The notes below the pieces were generated by a model. That model searched no databases and was not told the DNA's origin. It saw nothing but the letters and a program-made list of their open reading frames with translations. Positions 1 through 6,699 of a stretch of 13,779 nucleotides of DNA are shown here, piece by piece. This DNA comes from an uncultured Verrucomicrobiota bacterium (GTDB taxonomy: Bacteria; Verrucomicrobiota; Kiritimatiellia; RFP12; UBA1067): positions 1 through 13,779 of the forward strand of contig CAMOIK010000038.1 in NCBI GenBank assembly GCA_946615875.1, read 5' to 3'. A program made the position numbers and the translations under genes. Position 1 is the stretch's first letter. Each line of letters opens with the position of its first letter.

Positions 1-226
1 CGCCGGTGCCCTTCTTGATGGCGCGCTCGATGTTGTCGTTGGGCATCTGCGCGGCTTTCGCCTTGGCGATGAGGGTGCGGAGCGTGGGGTTGTTGTCGGG
101 ATTGCCGCCCTTCGCCTTGACCACTATCGTGATTTCCTTGCCGAGCTTCGAGAAGATCTTGCCCTTCTTCGCGTCGGCTGCGCCTTTCGCGCGCTTGATT
201 GTCGCCCAATGGCTGTGACCTGACAT
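1..226 (-). CDS. yebC: YebC/PmpR/TACO1 family protein, 5' part only
   Basis: The first 75 codons are present and the gene runs off the left edge. The N-terminus begins MSGHSHWATIKRAKGAADAK and continues through a GKIFSKLGKEI stretch and a later QMPNDNIERAIKKGTG stretch; these are hallmark sequences of the YebC/TACO1 family, normally about 240 residues. Members were long annotated as transcriptional regulators; more recent work ties the family to translation, helping ribosomes through difficult motifs such as polyproline. The ATG at 226 is preceded by AAGGA at a normal distance. It lies 121 bases downstream of infA on the same strand, so the two may be co-transcribed, which would join two translation-related genes. 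The family call is firm; which YebC paralog this is cannot be decided from this part. Confidence 0.95.
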   Translation of the reverse strand, partial: MSGHSHWATIKRAKGAADAKKGKIFSKLGKEITIVVKAKGGNPDNNPTLRTLIAKAKAAQMPNDNIERAIKKGTG

Positions 227-347
227 GGTTTTGTTCCTTTTTTGGTGGGGGTGAGAGAGTTGCGAGACTTGAGGGGGATGGGAGAGCCGGGAGGTCTATC
301 GGGTTGATTGGCCCTGGACGGTCGGCCGTCGGCTGCCATCCGCCTCC

Positions 348-575
348 TTATACCTTGTGACGATAGGTTATGCGGCCCTTGCCAAGGTCATACGGAGAAA
401 TCTCCACCGTAACCTTGTCGCCGATGGCGATCTTGATGAAGAACTTGCGCATCTTCCCTGAGATGTGCGCGAGCACCTCGTGCCCGTTTTCCAGCTGCAC
501 TTTGTACATCGTGGCAGGCAGGACTTTGGTGACGACGCCCGTCACTTCAATCGCCTGGTCTTCTTCTTTCGCCAT
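348..575 (-). CDS. infA: Translation initiation factor IF-1
   Basis: Encodes 75 residues, the usual length of IF-1, which binds the ribosomal A site on the 30S subunit and assists IF-2 and IF-3 during initiation. The protein is a single S1/OB-fold domain. Recognisable family segments are the N-terminal MAKEEDQAIEVTGVV, the central ENGHEVLAHISGKMRK (about residues 29-44) and the C-terminal GDKVTVEISPYDLGKGRITY (about 52-71). The reading frame stays open further upstream, but the ATG at 575 gives the exact family N-terminus and has AAGGA about 7 bases before it, so the longer form is rejected. An AT-rich promoter lies 30-60 bases upstream. The yebC-family gene follows 121 bases downstream. No unusual residue is seen. 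Confidence 0.97.
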   Translation of the reverse strand: MAKEEDQAIEVTGVVTKVLPATMYKVQLENGHEVLAHISGKMRKFFIKIAIGDKVTVEISPYDLGKGRITYRHKV

Positions 576-606
576 TTTCGTTCCTTGTTTGACTGCAAAC
601 GCGCAT

Positions 607-636
607 ATTTTACCATATTTTACCCTCGCTTGGCAA
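607..636 (-). promoter_or_regulatory. Predicted sigma-70-type promoter of infA
   Basis: Read on the minus strand, a TTGCCA box (631-636) is followed by 18 bases and then TAAAAT (607-612), with TGG just before it, giving an extended -10. The -10 region lies in a 10-base tandem duplication (603-612 and 613-622, TAAAATATGS units), so a second -10 frame is possible. The site is about 32 bases upstream of the infA start codon. The AT-rich island stands out sharply from the surrounding GC-rich DNA. Confidence 0.7.
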
Positions 637-714
637 TAGCCACACTGAAAATATCTTCGGCGGCAAGGCTTCCGCCCCTCGGCACCAGTCCAGCTCCCTC
701 CCAACGCCTCCCCC

Positions 715-776
715 AACCCATAGCCATGACTTCAGGAGGTCGTAGCCATGACTTCGGCAGGTCGTTGCAATGGGTT
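715..776. repeat. Two-copy 22-base tandem repeat between 7-base inverted repeats
   Basis: Two direct copies of a 22-base unit occupy 721-742 and 743-764. Each starts TAGCCATGACTTC and ends AGGTCG, and they differ at only two positions. They are flanked by inverted repeats, AACCCAT at 715-721 and ATGGGTT at 770-776, so the unit could extrude as a stem with the repeats in the loop. It lies in the 331-base gap between the ABC ATPase gene and infA, about 80 bases upstream of the infA -35 box. Function unknown; an operator or a remnant of a small mobile repeat is possible. Confidence 0.6.
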
Positions 777-779
777 CGG

Positions 780-795
780 CCCTCCCATGGGAGGG
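780..795. repeat. Perfect 16-base palindrome
   Basis: CCCTCCCATGGGAGGG is a perfect palindrome centred between 787 and 788. It lies 111 bases downstream of the ABC ATPase stop codon and upstream of infA, next to the tandem repeat. It has no T-run on either side, so an intrinsic terminator is not convincing. It could be a protein-binding site. The rest of the gap from 797 to 906 shows nothing recognisable. Confidence 0.5.
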
Positions 796-906
796 GCGGG
801 ACAGCCGCTGACAGAGGGGGCGGGGCGCGACAGGGATCTTTGAGAAATCAGGCAGAAACGCCGCTGCAACGCCACAAATACGGCAAGATACGCTCCTGCC
901 CGCCGT

Positions 907-1848
907 CTATCCCGTCACTTCGGGACAGCCCGCGAAAGCGTCAGAGGCGCAGGATGGTCTGGCGACCGGACAGCGCGGATGGAAAGCGCAACCAATCGGC
1001 CAGTCGGTCGGCTGGGGGACGGTGCCCGGTATGCCGACGAGCGGGGCGTCCTTCGGGGCGTCGAGAGCGGGGACGGCGGCCAGCAGACCCTTTGTGTATG
1101 GATGACGGGGGTGCGCCAGCACGTCGGCAACCGCGCCACGCTCCACTATCTCGCCTGCGTACATGACGTTTACGTAGTCGGAATACTCCGCGACGAGGCC
1201 GAGATTGTGGGTGATGAAGAGGACGGCCATGCGCTGTTCGTCGGCAAGGCGACGGATGAGGTCGAGGACGTCGCGCTGGGTCGTGACGTCCAGGGCAGTG
1301 GTCGGTTCGTCGGCGACGAGCAGGTCGGGGCGTTGCGCGAGCGCCATGGCGATCATGACGCGCTGCTGCTGCCCGCCCGAAAGTTCGCACGGGTATTTGC
1401 GCGCCGTCTCCGGCGGCAGTCCCACCGCCGCGAGGAGAGAAGGGAGAGAGTCCGGGGCGAAGAGCGAAGAGCGAGGGGTTGAAGCGGCGGCGGGGCTTCC
1501 AACCCCCGACTTCCCGCGCCTGACCCCTTCCAGTATCTGGCGACCGCAGCGCATCGTCGGGTTCAGCGACTGCATCGGGTTCTGAAAGATGTAGGCGATG
1601 CGCGGCGCACCGACGACCTCGCCCGCGATTTCCGCCCTGTCAACCAGCCCGCCGATGGCCAGCGCCGTCAGAGACTTGCCGCATCCGGACTCTCCAACGA
1701 TGGCGATGCGGGCGTTCTGAGGCACGTCGAACGACACGCCGCGCACGGGCACGGAAAGCCTGCCGTCGATCCTGAACGCCACGCGCAACCCCGAAACCGA
1801 GAGCAACGGGCGATTCGTCGCCGCTTTCCCGCAGACAATCGCGTTCAT
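907..1848 (-). CDS. Oligopeptide/dipeptide-type ABC transporter ATP-binding protein (OppD/DppD family)
   Basis: Encodes 313 residues. It shows all ATPase motifs in order: Walker A GESGCGKS (52-59), Q-loop Q89 in FQNPMQSLNPT, signature LSGGQQQR (156-163), Walker B LLVADEP (176-182) and the switch histidine in ITHN (H214). The C-terminal extension, with GCAFHPRCPVARPSC (286-300), is the oligopeptide-type domain that coordinates a metal or iron-sulfur centre through cysteines (C287, C293, C300, C308). The family energises import of peptides, nickel or related solutes. No permease, binding protein or OppF partner is nearby, so the substrate is unknown and the partners must be elsewhere. The ATG at 1848 has GGAGG 5 bases upstream and overlaps the stop codon of the Fic gene by 4 bases. 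Residues about 111-138 form an atypical low-complexity segment between the Q-loop and the signature. Confidence 0.9.
   Translation of the reverse strand: MNAIVCGKAATNRPLLSVSGLRVAFRIDGRLSVPVRGVSFDVPQNARIAIVGESGCGKSLTALAIGGLVDRAEIAGEVVGAPRIAYIFQNPMQSLNPTMRCGRQILEGVRRGKSGVGSPAAASTPRSSLFAPDSLPSLLAAVGLPPETARKYPCELSGGQQQRVMIAMALAQRPDLLVADEPTTALDVTTQRDVLDLIRRLADEQRMAVLFITHNLGLVAEYSDYVNVMYAGEIVERGAVADVLAHPRHPYTKGLLAAVPALDAPKDAPLVGIPGTVPQPTDWPIGCAFHPRCPVARPSCASDAFAGCPEVTG
1475..1506. repeat. Imperfect inverted repeat and short direct repeats inside the ABC ATPase gene
   Basis: GGGGTTGAAG at 1475-1484 faces CTTCCAACCCC at 1496-1506, an inverted repeat with one bulged base and an 11-base GC-rich loop. 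Just before it, at 1457-1474, is a tandem 7-base repeat (GCGAAGA, GCGAAGA, GCGA), and 1431-1449 is almost purely purine. Together they encode the low-complexity segment at about residues 111-138 of the ATPase, where this family is normally shorter and charged. This looks like an in-frame insertion of a small repeat element. Confidence 0.45.
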
Positions 1849-3206
1849 TCCGCCTCCTTCGCATAGTATCCGCCCGTCTTCTTGCTGCCGCGATGCTCGA
1901 TCTTCCCCGCCGCGACAAGCGCGGCGACGGCGCGCTTGACCGTTGCGACGCTCCGTCCCGTCCGCTCGGCAAGGTCGGCGCGATTGACGCCTGGTCGTGC
2001 GGCTATGCAGTCGAGAATGCGCCGCTTTATCGGGTCATTTATCGGGTCACGCATCGTGCCATGCATAGCCATGGGAAGCAATTCGCCGAACGACTGGAGC
2101 GACGATTCGCCATCTCCGAAAACGAGGCGGTAACGCGTCTGCGAGCCATCTCCTACGGCCACTGCGGCACCTGTCCGCACAAGGTCGGCAATATCGCGCT
2201 CGGCCGTGCTCTTGGACACCTTGGTCATGCGCATCCACTTCGCGACGGAAAGGCCCGCGGCCACGCCGGCCGGCCCGTCGCGGAACATCCGCAGCACGAC
2301 GGCCCTGGCGCGCTCCGAAAGCCGCGACTCGTAGGCGGACAGGAACTCCGCCTTGGCCGCAACGAAGCGCGCCGCCGCGAGAAAAGAGGTCAAGGTCTGC
2401 GAAAGCACGGGTATGAAAAACTTCGCCCACTCTGTCCAGTCGAGCGACTGCGAAGCGCCGTGTATCGCCTCGTAGTAATCCTTCCTGCACTTTTCGATGA
2501 CGGTGGAGACCGGCAGCACGAGCGGCTGGCCCAGCCCTTCGGCGAGAGTCTTCGCGACAAGTGCGCGCCCCACCCGCCCGTTGCCGTCTTCGAACGGATG
2601 TATCGACTCGAAATGCGGATGCAGCATGGCGCACTTGAGCGCCACGTCGTCCGGCTCCGTGGCGCGCCACTTCCACATCTCGGCGAAGCGGGCCATCTCC
2701 ATCGGCACCATGCGGCTGGGGGGAGCCTCGAAGCGCACCTCCATCTCGCCGTAGGCGTCGCGCCGGACCACCCTCATCGGTTCGGCGTGTGCGCGGAACT
2801 CGCCCACCGCGATGCCGCGAGGGTCGTTGGCCATCAGCGCGGCGTGCCACTCCTTTATCAGCCGCTCGCATATCGGTCTGTCCCAATCCGCCCTGACGGC
2901 CAACACCATCTGCGCCACTCCCTCTGCGCGGGCGTCCCTCGCGAAACCGAGCGGCACGTCCTTCATGCCCAGCGCCTTGCAGATGGACGACATCACCACG
3001 CTCTCATCGACCCTGACGCCCTCGATGGCGCTCGTCGTCATCGCTTCATCGACGAGCGCCGCCATCACCGCCTTGGGGTCTTGCGGTGCGCGCAGCGCGG
3101 CCTTGGCATCCAGGAAAGCGGCGCGGAAGGCCCGCAGTTCGTCTGCGAGCGCCGCCTTGTCGGCCTTGGCCTCCGGCCATCCCCTCTGCTGCCAGTTGAA
3201 CGCCAC
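1845..3206 (-). CDS. Fic family protein with N-terminal DUF4172 domain and winged-helix C-terminus
   Basis: Encodes 453 residues. Fic enzymes usually transfer AMP from ATP to a hydroxyl side chain of a target protein. The active-site motif is complete: HPFEDGNGRVGR at 203-214, with catalytic H203. TSAIEG at 58-63 matches the inhibitory helix motif (S/T)xxxE(G/N) placed N-terminal to the Fic core, so this is a self-inhibited class II Fic protein. The start (FNWQQRGWP) fits DUF4172. After the core come two helix-turn-helix-like stretches, about 315-348 and 392-440, suggesting DNA binding; relatives commonly have one and are shorter (about 370 residues). The start is GTG, supported by AGGAGG 7 bases upstream. 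It begins 13 bases after the DedA stop and ends in an ATGA overlap with the ABC gene. The target is unknown. No antitoxin gene is adjacent. Confidence 0.9.
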   Translation of the reverse strand: MAFNWQQRGWPEAKADKAALADELRAFRAAFLDAKAALRAPQDPKAVMAALVDEAMTTSAIEGVRVDESVVMSSICKALGMKDVPLGFARDARAEGVAQMVLAVRADWDRPICERLIKEWHAALMANDPRGIAVGEFRAHAEPMRVVRRDAYGEMEVRFEAPPSRMVPMEMARFAEMWKWRATEPDDVALKCAMLHPHFESIHPFEDGNGRVGRALVAKTLAEGLGQPLVLPVSTVIEKCRKDYYEAIHGASQSLDWTEWAKFFIPVLSQTLTSFLAAARFVAAKAEFLSAYESRLSERARAVVLRMFRDGPAGVAAGLSVAKWMRMTKVSKSTAERDIADLVRTGAAVAVGDGSQTRYRLVFGDGESSLQSFGELLPMAMHGTMRDPINDPIKRRILDCIAARPGVNRADLAERTGRSVATVKRAVAALVAAGKIEHRGSKKTGGYYAKEAE

Positions 3207-3219
3207 CGCGCCGCCTCCT

Positions 3220-3909
3220 CTACCGGGCAGTCCCGAGCCTCGCGCCCCTGCGCCCCATGACGAGTTTCGATACGAGCAGATACGCGGCGGCGAGGGCGGC
3301 GGCGCCGGCGATGACGGCCGGCAGGTGGCGCGTCGCCATTTCCTTGCCGCGCGTCACCAGTTCCAGATAGGTGATGTCGCCGGCGGTCCTGGCCAGCACC
3401 CAGCCTATCGCCGCCAGTATCGCGGTCCATATTCCTGCGCCAAGCCCGGTGAAAAGCGAGAACGACGCGAGCGGCATCCTGGCGATTCCCGCCGGGATGG
3501 AGATTAGCTGGCGGATGACTGGCACGAGTCGGCAGACGAAGGTGGTCGCCGCGCCGTAGCGGTTGAACACCTCGCAGGCGCGCTCCAGCGGCTCCTTCTT
3601 CACGAAGAACCACTTCCCGTAGCGCTCCAGGAACGGCTTGCCGAGCCAGAGCGCCAGCGCGTAGTTCGCGTAGGCCCCGGCGAGAGAACCGAGAATCCCC
3701 ACGACAATCGCGATGGCGAGCGCGGCCTGCGGCGACGAGGCCAGCAATTCGCCTCGGCAGGCCATGAAGCCGGCCGGGATCATCACCACTTCGCTTGGGA
3801 ACGGTATGAAACTGGACTCCACGGCCATGAAAAGGAAAATCACCGCGAACCCCCATGTCGGGGCGAGGGCGGCAATGGCGTCAAGATGCGATGCGAGCGT
3901 TTCTAGCAT
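3220..3909 (-). CDS. DedA family integral membrane protein (VTT/SNARE-associated domain)
   Basis: Encodes about 229 residues, typical of the family. DedA proteins sit in the inner membrane and affect membrane homeostasis; several members act as lipid flippases or scramblases for undecaprenyl phosphate or phosphatidylethanolamine. Family marks are visible: an acidic, proline-rich re-entrant segment (FMAVESSFIPFPSEVVMIPA, near residue 30) and FVCRLVPVIRQLISIPAGIA with its two arginines (near 125-145), plus hydrophobic spans at both ends. I chose the ATG at 3909; a TTG at 3921 in the same frame would add four residues (233 in all). Neither has a clear Shine-Dalgarno, and the predicted transcript start is only about 10-25 bases upstream, so the leader is very short. 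It heads a three-gene operon with the Fic and ABC ATPase genes. Confidence 0.9.
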   Translation of the reverse strand: MLETLASHLDAIAALAPTWGFAVIFLFMAVESSFIPFPSEVVMIPAGFMACRGELLASSPQAALAIAIVVGILGSLAGAYANYALALWLGKPFLERYGKWFFVKKEPLERACEVFNRYGAATTFVCRLVPVIRQLISIPAGIARMPLASFSLFTGLGAGIWTAILAAIGWVLARTAGDITYLELVTRGKEMATRHLPAVIAGAAALAAAYLLVSKLVMGRRGARLGTAR

Positions 3910-3938
3910 AGGCGGCGTCAAATGCGGTGTCGCCGCAT

Positions 3939-3947
3939 ATTATAGCA
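3939..3947 (-). promoter_or_regulatory. Predicted extended -10 promoter of the DedA-Fic-ABC operon
   Basis: On the minus strand, TGC followed by TATAAT (TATAAT at 3939-3944) forms a consensus extended -10 element about 30 bases upstream of the DedA ATG. No good -35 box is seen at 16-18 bases, which is acceptable for extended -10 promoters. The sequence after the box (ATGCGG) resembles that at the infA promoter. Confidence 0.65.
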
Positions 3948-3988
3948 TATTTCCGCCCACGCCGGCGCCGCGAAAAGCGAAGGCGCCC

Positions 3989-4010
3989 GCCCGCCGCCGC
4001 GGCGGCGGGC
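3989..4010 (-). terminator. Perfect 22-base GC palindrome after the symporter gene, probable terminator
   Basis: GCCCGCCGCCGC then GGCGGCGGGC form a perfect self-complementary run ending 9 bases beyond the symporter stop codon. On the minus strand a weak T-rich stretch (CTTTT) follows about 13 bases later, so it is not a textbook intrinsic terminator. Its position at the end of the eight-gene operon and before the DedA promoter favours termination or 3'-end protection of the transcript. Confidence 0.5.
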
Positions 4011-4019
4011 AACGGGGCG

Positions 4020-5657
4020 TCAGCCCGTGACGAGGCGCGCGACGAGCGCCATGAAGGCGAATATGGCGACGGAGGCGAGGAACGTGAGCAGCACTCCGCG
4101 CCCGACGTCACGTCCCTTCGCCCGCACCAGCGACTTAAAGCGCTCTATCGTCTGCGGCGGTTCCGGCGCCGTCAGGAACGTCGCGGCCAGCCACGCGGCG
4201 GTCGTCACCGCGATGGTCAGGAGAAGCTTGTGCCAGAAAAGCAGCGTGACCGGCGAGAGGCGGGGCCAGGCGAGCTGGAAAAAGACGGCGCACAGGACGG
4301 ACGCCGTCATCGCCGCTATCTCCGTCCAGGCGTTTATTCGCATCCAGAACCACCTGAGCAGGAATACGAGGCCGGTGCCAGCGCCGATCTGCACCATCAT
4401 GTCGAAACCGCTCTTGGCGCTCTCGAAAAGCGGCGCCAGCAGGCAGCCGGCGACCATGAGGAACACGGAGGCCGCGCGCGCCACGAAGATGATCTCGCGG
4501 TCCGAGGCGTCCTTGCGGACGAAGCGGCGCCACAGGTCGTTGGCCACGTAGTTGGCGCCCATGGAAAGATGCGCGGCTATGGTGGAGAAAAGCGCGCCCA
4601 TCAGCGACGCCGCCACCACTCCCATCCAGCCGTTCGGCACCACCTTGATCATGGCCGGGTATGCCATGTCGTCGCCGACGAGCGCAGGATCGACGCCGGG
4701 GAAGGCGGCGCGTATGGAGTCCAGGTCGGGGAAGACGAGCAGGGAGGCGAACGCGGCGATGTACCACGGCCACGGGCGCAGGGCGTAGTTGAGGATGTTG
4801 AAGAACAGAGTGCCGCCGAGGGCGTGGCCCTGCGAGCGGGCGGTCATGATCCTCTGCACGATGTAGCCGCCGCCCCCGGGCTCCGAGCCGGAATACCACA
4901 CGTTCCACCACTGCACCGCCACGGGGATGACGAACACGGCGATCGCCGCGTCGACGTTTGAGAAGTCCGGCAGGAACCTGGTGCGCTGCGCGACGACAGG
5001 GCTGGACATCAACGCCTCCCAGCCGCCGACGGACGGGTGGGATACGCCGTAGAACATGACGGCGAAGGCGCCCGCCATGACGACGGCAAAGAGGAAGAAG
5101 TCGGTGTAGATCGTGCCGCGTATTCCGCTGAGGCATGAATAGACAAGCGACGCGACCGCCGTGACCGCGAGTATCGTGGCGGCAGATACGCCGAACATGA
5201 CCACGCCGATCTTCACCGCGCCCAGCAGGACCGTGGCCATGACGACGAGGTTGTAGATGACGCCCAGGTAGAGCGCGCGGAAGCCGCGCAGGAACGCGGC
5301 GGGGCGCCCGGAGTAGCGCAGCTCGTAGAACGCGATGTCGGTCGTGGCGCCAGAGCGCACCCACAGCCGGGAATAGACGAATACCGTGAGCATTCCCGTG
5401 AGCAGGAACGCCCACCAGACCCAGTTGCCGCTGAGCCCGTCGCGGCGGATTATCTCGGTGAAGAGGTTTGCGGAGTTCGTTGACGTGGTGGCGGCGACCA
5501 TAGAGACGCCGATCAGCCACCACGGCATCGATCCCGCCGACTTGAAATACTCCGCGGAGTCCTTCGACTTCACCATGAGCGACGCCACCGCGGGAATCGC
5601 CAGCAGCACGAGGAAGAACGCGGCTATCACCACGCCGTCAAGCCAGTTCATTTGCAT
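4020..5657 (-). CDS. Sodium:solute symporter (SSS) family transporter
   Basis: Encodes 545 residues with about 13 hydrophobic spans, the normal size and topology of SSS transporters, which use the sodium gradient to import sugars, organic acids, amino acids or vitamins. Typical segments are the early WWLIGVSMVAATTSTNSANL (about 46-65, first-repeat region), the conserved YELRYSGRP turn (111-119) and GALFSTIAAHLSMGANYVAN in the C-terminal half, which resembles the sodium-site helix of the family. The frame is open upstream, but the ATG at 5657 has AAGGAGG at ideal spacing and yields the expected N-terminus (MQMNWLDGVVIAAF). The start lies 20 bases inside the DUF1116 gene, implying coupled translation. 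As the last gene of the operon it most likely imports the sugar acid that the other gene products degrade; the exact substrate cannot be read from the sequence. Confidence 0.9.
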   Translation of the reverse strand: MQMNWLDGVVIAAFFLVLLAIPAVASLMVKSKDSAEYFKSAGSMPWWLIGVSMVAATTSTNSANLFTEIIRRDGLSGNWVWWAFLLTGMLTVFVYSRLWVRSGATTDIAFYELRYSGRPAAFLRGFRALYLGVIYNLVVMATVLLGAVKIGVVMFGVSAATILAVTAVASLVYSCLSGIRGTIYTDFFLFAVVMAGAFAVMFYGVSHPSVGGWEALMSSPVVAQRTRFLPDFSNVDAAIAVFVIPVAVQWWNVWYSGSEPGGGGYIVQRIMTARSQGHALGGTLFFNILNYALRPWPWYIAAFASLLVFPDLDSIRAAFPGVDPALVGDDMAYPAMIKVVPNGWMGVVAASLMGALFSTIAAHLSMGANYVANDLWRRFVRKDASDREIIFVARAASVFLMVAGCLLAPLFESAKSGFDMMVQIGAGTGLVFLLRWFWMRINAWTEIAAMTASVLCAVFFQLAWPRLSPVTLLFWHKLLLTIAVTTAAWLAATFLTAPEPPQTIERFKSLVRAKGRDVGRGVLLTFLASVAIFAFMALVARLVTG

Positions 5658-6699
5658 GCCAAGCCTCCTTTGCCTTTGCGGCCTTGTCGAAACACTCCTG
5701 GGGAATGCGAGTCGAGCCCGCGCCCATCCATCCACCGTTCACGTCCATCATGCCGCCGTTGATCACGAAGCCGCCCTGCACGTCAGGGTTGATCGGGCGG
5801 ATCCTCCCGCCCCAGCCCCGGCATTCTGTCACGGAACTGTCGCCGAGCCACGGCAGCTGGTTCTCGCGCTTCGCGCCGGGCACGAGATACGGTCCTTCGA
5901 TCATCGGCGCGGACGCGGTGAACCATTCCCGCGAACCTGCGAACTTGACGCCGAACTCCACGCCGTTGCCCCCTGCGGCGGTCATGAAGCCGCGCTCGCC
6001 GGATTTCTCGAGCCCCAGCAGGAACGCCCGGCACGACGCCTGCCCGAAATTGTGCGTGAAGCGGTTCGTCGTCGCGAAGTAGTCCAGCAGCTCCGAGGAG
6101 TTGCGGCACTTGAGCGCATACGGGACGATCGCCCTGGTGAAAAGCGCGTCGATTGCGTCCTGCGAGGAATGCAGCTCGTCGCCCATGCGCCTGGCCTGCG
6201 CGAAGAGCGCCTTCATGGGAAAGCCGCCGACGTCCTTCAACACCGTCGCGAGATCTTTGAAGAGGCTGTCGCGCAGCCATGCCAGGTTGGCGGCGATCTC
6301 CGGGGAATAGCGGCCCCATCCGCAGAAGCCGCCGCCGTGGCGACCCTCTGCCGGGAACAGGCCGGCGCGCGAACCGAACTGGCGGTCTTCGACGACGAGC
6401 AACGGGACGGAGGCGGTGATTATGCCGTAGCCCGAACCGTCGGTCGCGTAGTCGCAGGCGGCCTCGCACTTCACCTCGCCGCGCTCCAGCATCGCCTCCG
6501 CCTCGGACGGCGTCGCGGCCCACCCCTCGAAGAGACAGGCGTTGACCATGCTCCGCCTGTGCCCGGCGCACATCCGGCCGTATTCTATCGGCGGGCCGGA
6601 GTGCAGCACCGTCCTGTCCGCGAGGCCGAGGAAATCGCCGGCGCTCGCCACGTCCACCCAGAAAGGGTCGCCGCCTTCGCGCATTTCGTCTTCCGTCAC
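5638..6699 (-). CDS. DUF1116 family protein (YlbE/AllG-like), compact form
   Basis: Encodes 353 residues. The N-terminal GGDPFWVDVASAG, the LHSGPPIEYGRM stretch, NACLFEGWA, MGDELH (about 173-178), the NGVEFGVKFAG region and the C-terminal INGGMMDVNGGWMGAGSTRI are recognisable DUF1116 signatures. In E. coli the family member YlbE lies with FdrA and YlbF in the allantoin region and has been linked to an oxamate carbamoyltransferase; no FdrA-like or YlbF-like gene is present here. From memory, family members are about 420-470 residues; this one starts almost directly at the first conserved block and appears to lack about 60 residues before the C-terminal INxG block. The start is GTG with AAGGAG 8 bases upstream and a GTGA overlap with the preceding gene. 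No transmembrane span is seen, so it is probably cytosolic. Its role in a sugar-acid operon is unknown. Confidence 0.85.
   Translation of the reverse strand: MTEDEMREGGDPFWVDVASAGDFLGLADRTVLHSGPPIEYGRMCAGHRRSMVNACLFEGWAATPSEAEAMLERGEVKCEAACDYATDGSGYGIITASVPLLVVEDRQFGSRAGLFPAEGRHGGGFCGWGRYSPEIAANLAWLRDSLFKDLATVLKDVGGFPMKALFAQARRMGDELHSSQDAIDALFTRAIVPYALKCRNSSELLDYFATTNRFTHNFGQASCRAFLLGLEKSGERGFMTAAGGNGVEFGVKFAGSREWFTASAPMIEGPYLVPGAKRENQLPWLGDSSVTECRGWGGRIRPINPDVQGGFVINGGMMDVNGGWMGAGSTRIPQECFDKAAKAKEAWHANELA

Noticed and set aside
227..347. tRNA or small RNA gene between infA and yebC
   Set aside because: No cloverleaf could be folded; only a 5-base hairpin with a 4-base loop near 317-330 is seen.
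576..716. Upstream extension of the infA frame to 122 residues
   Set aside because: The extra 47 residues have no IF-1 counterpart and cover the promoter; the ATG at 575 gives the exact family start with a good ribosome binding site.
780..795. Palindrome as the intrinsic terminator of the ABC ATPase operon
   Set aside because: No T-run follows on the minus strand and it is more than 110 bases from the stop codon; listed only as a palindrome.
1845..3206. Fic gene as a toxin of a toxin-antitoxin pair
   Set aside because: No small antitoxin gene is adjacent, and the inhibitory motif TSAIEG is already inside the protein, so it is a self-inhibited class II Fic.
1893..3260. Long plus-strand open frame of 455 codons opposite the Fic gene
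   Set aside because: It is an antisense shadow of a GC-rich gene: histidine, arginine and proline rich, no recognisable domain, while the minus-strand frame has a complete Fic motif.
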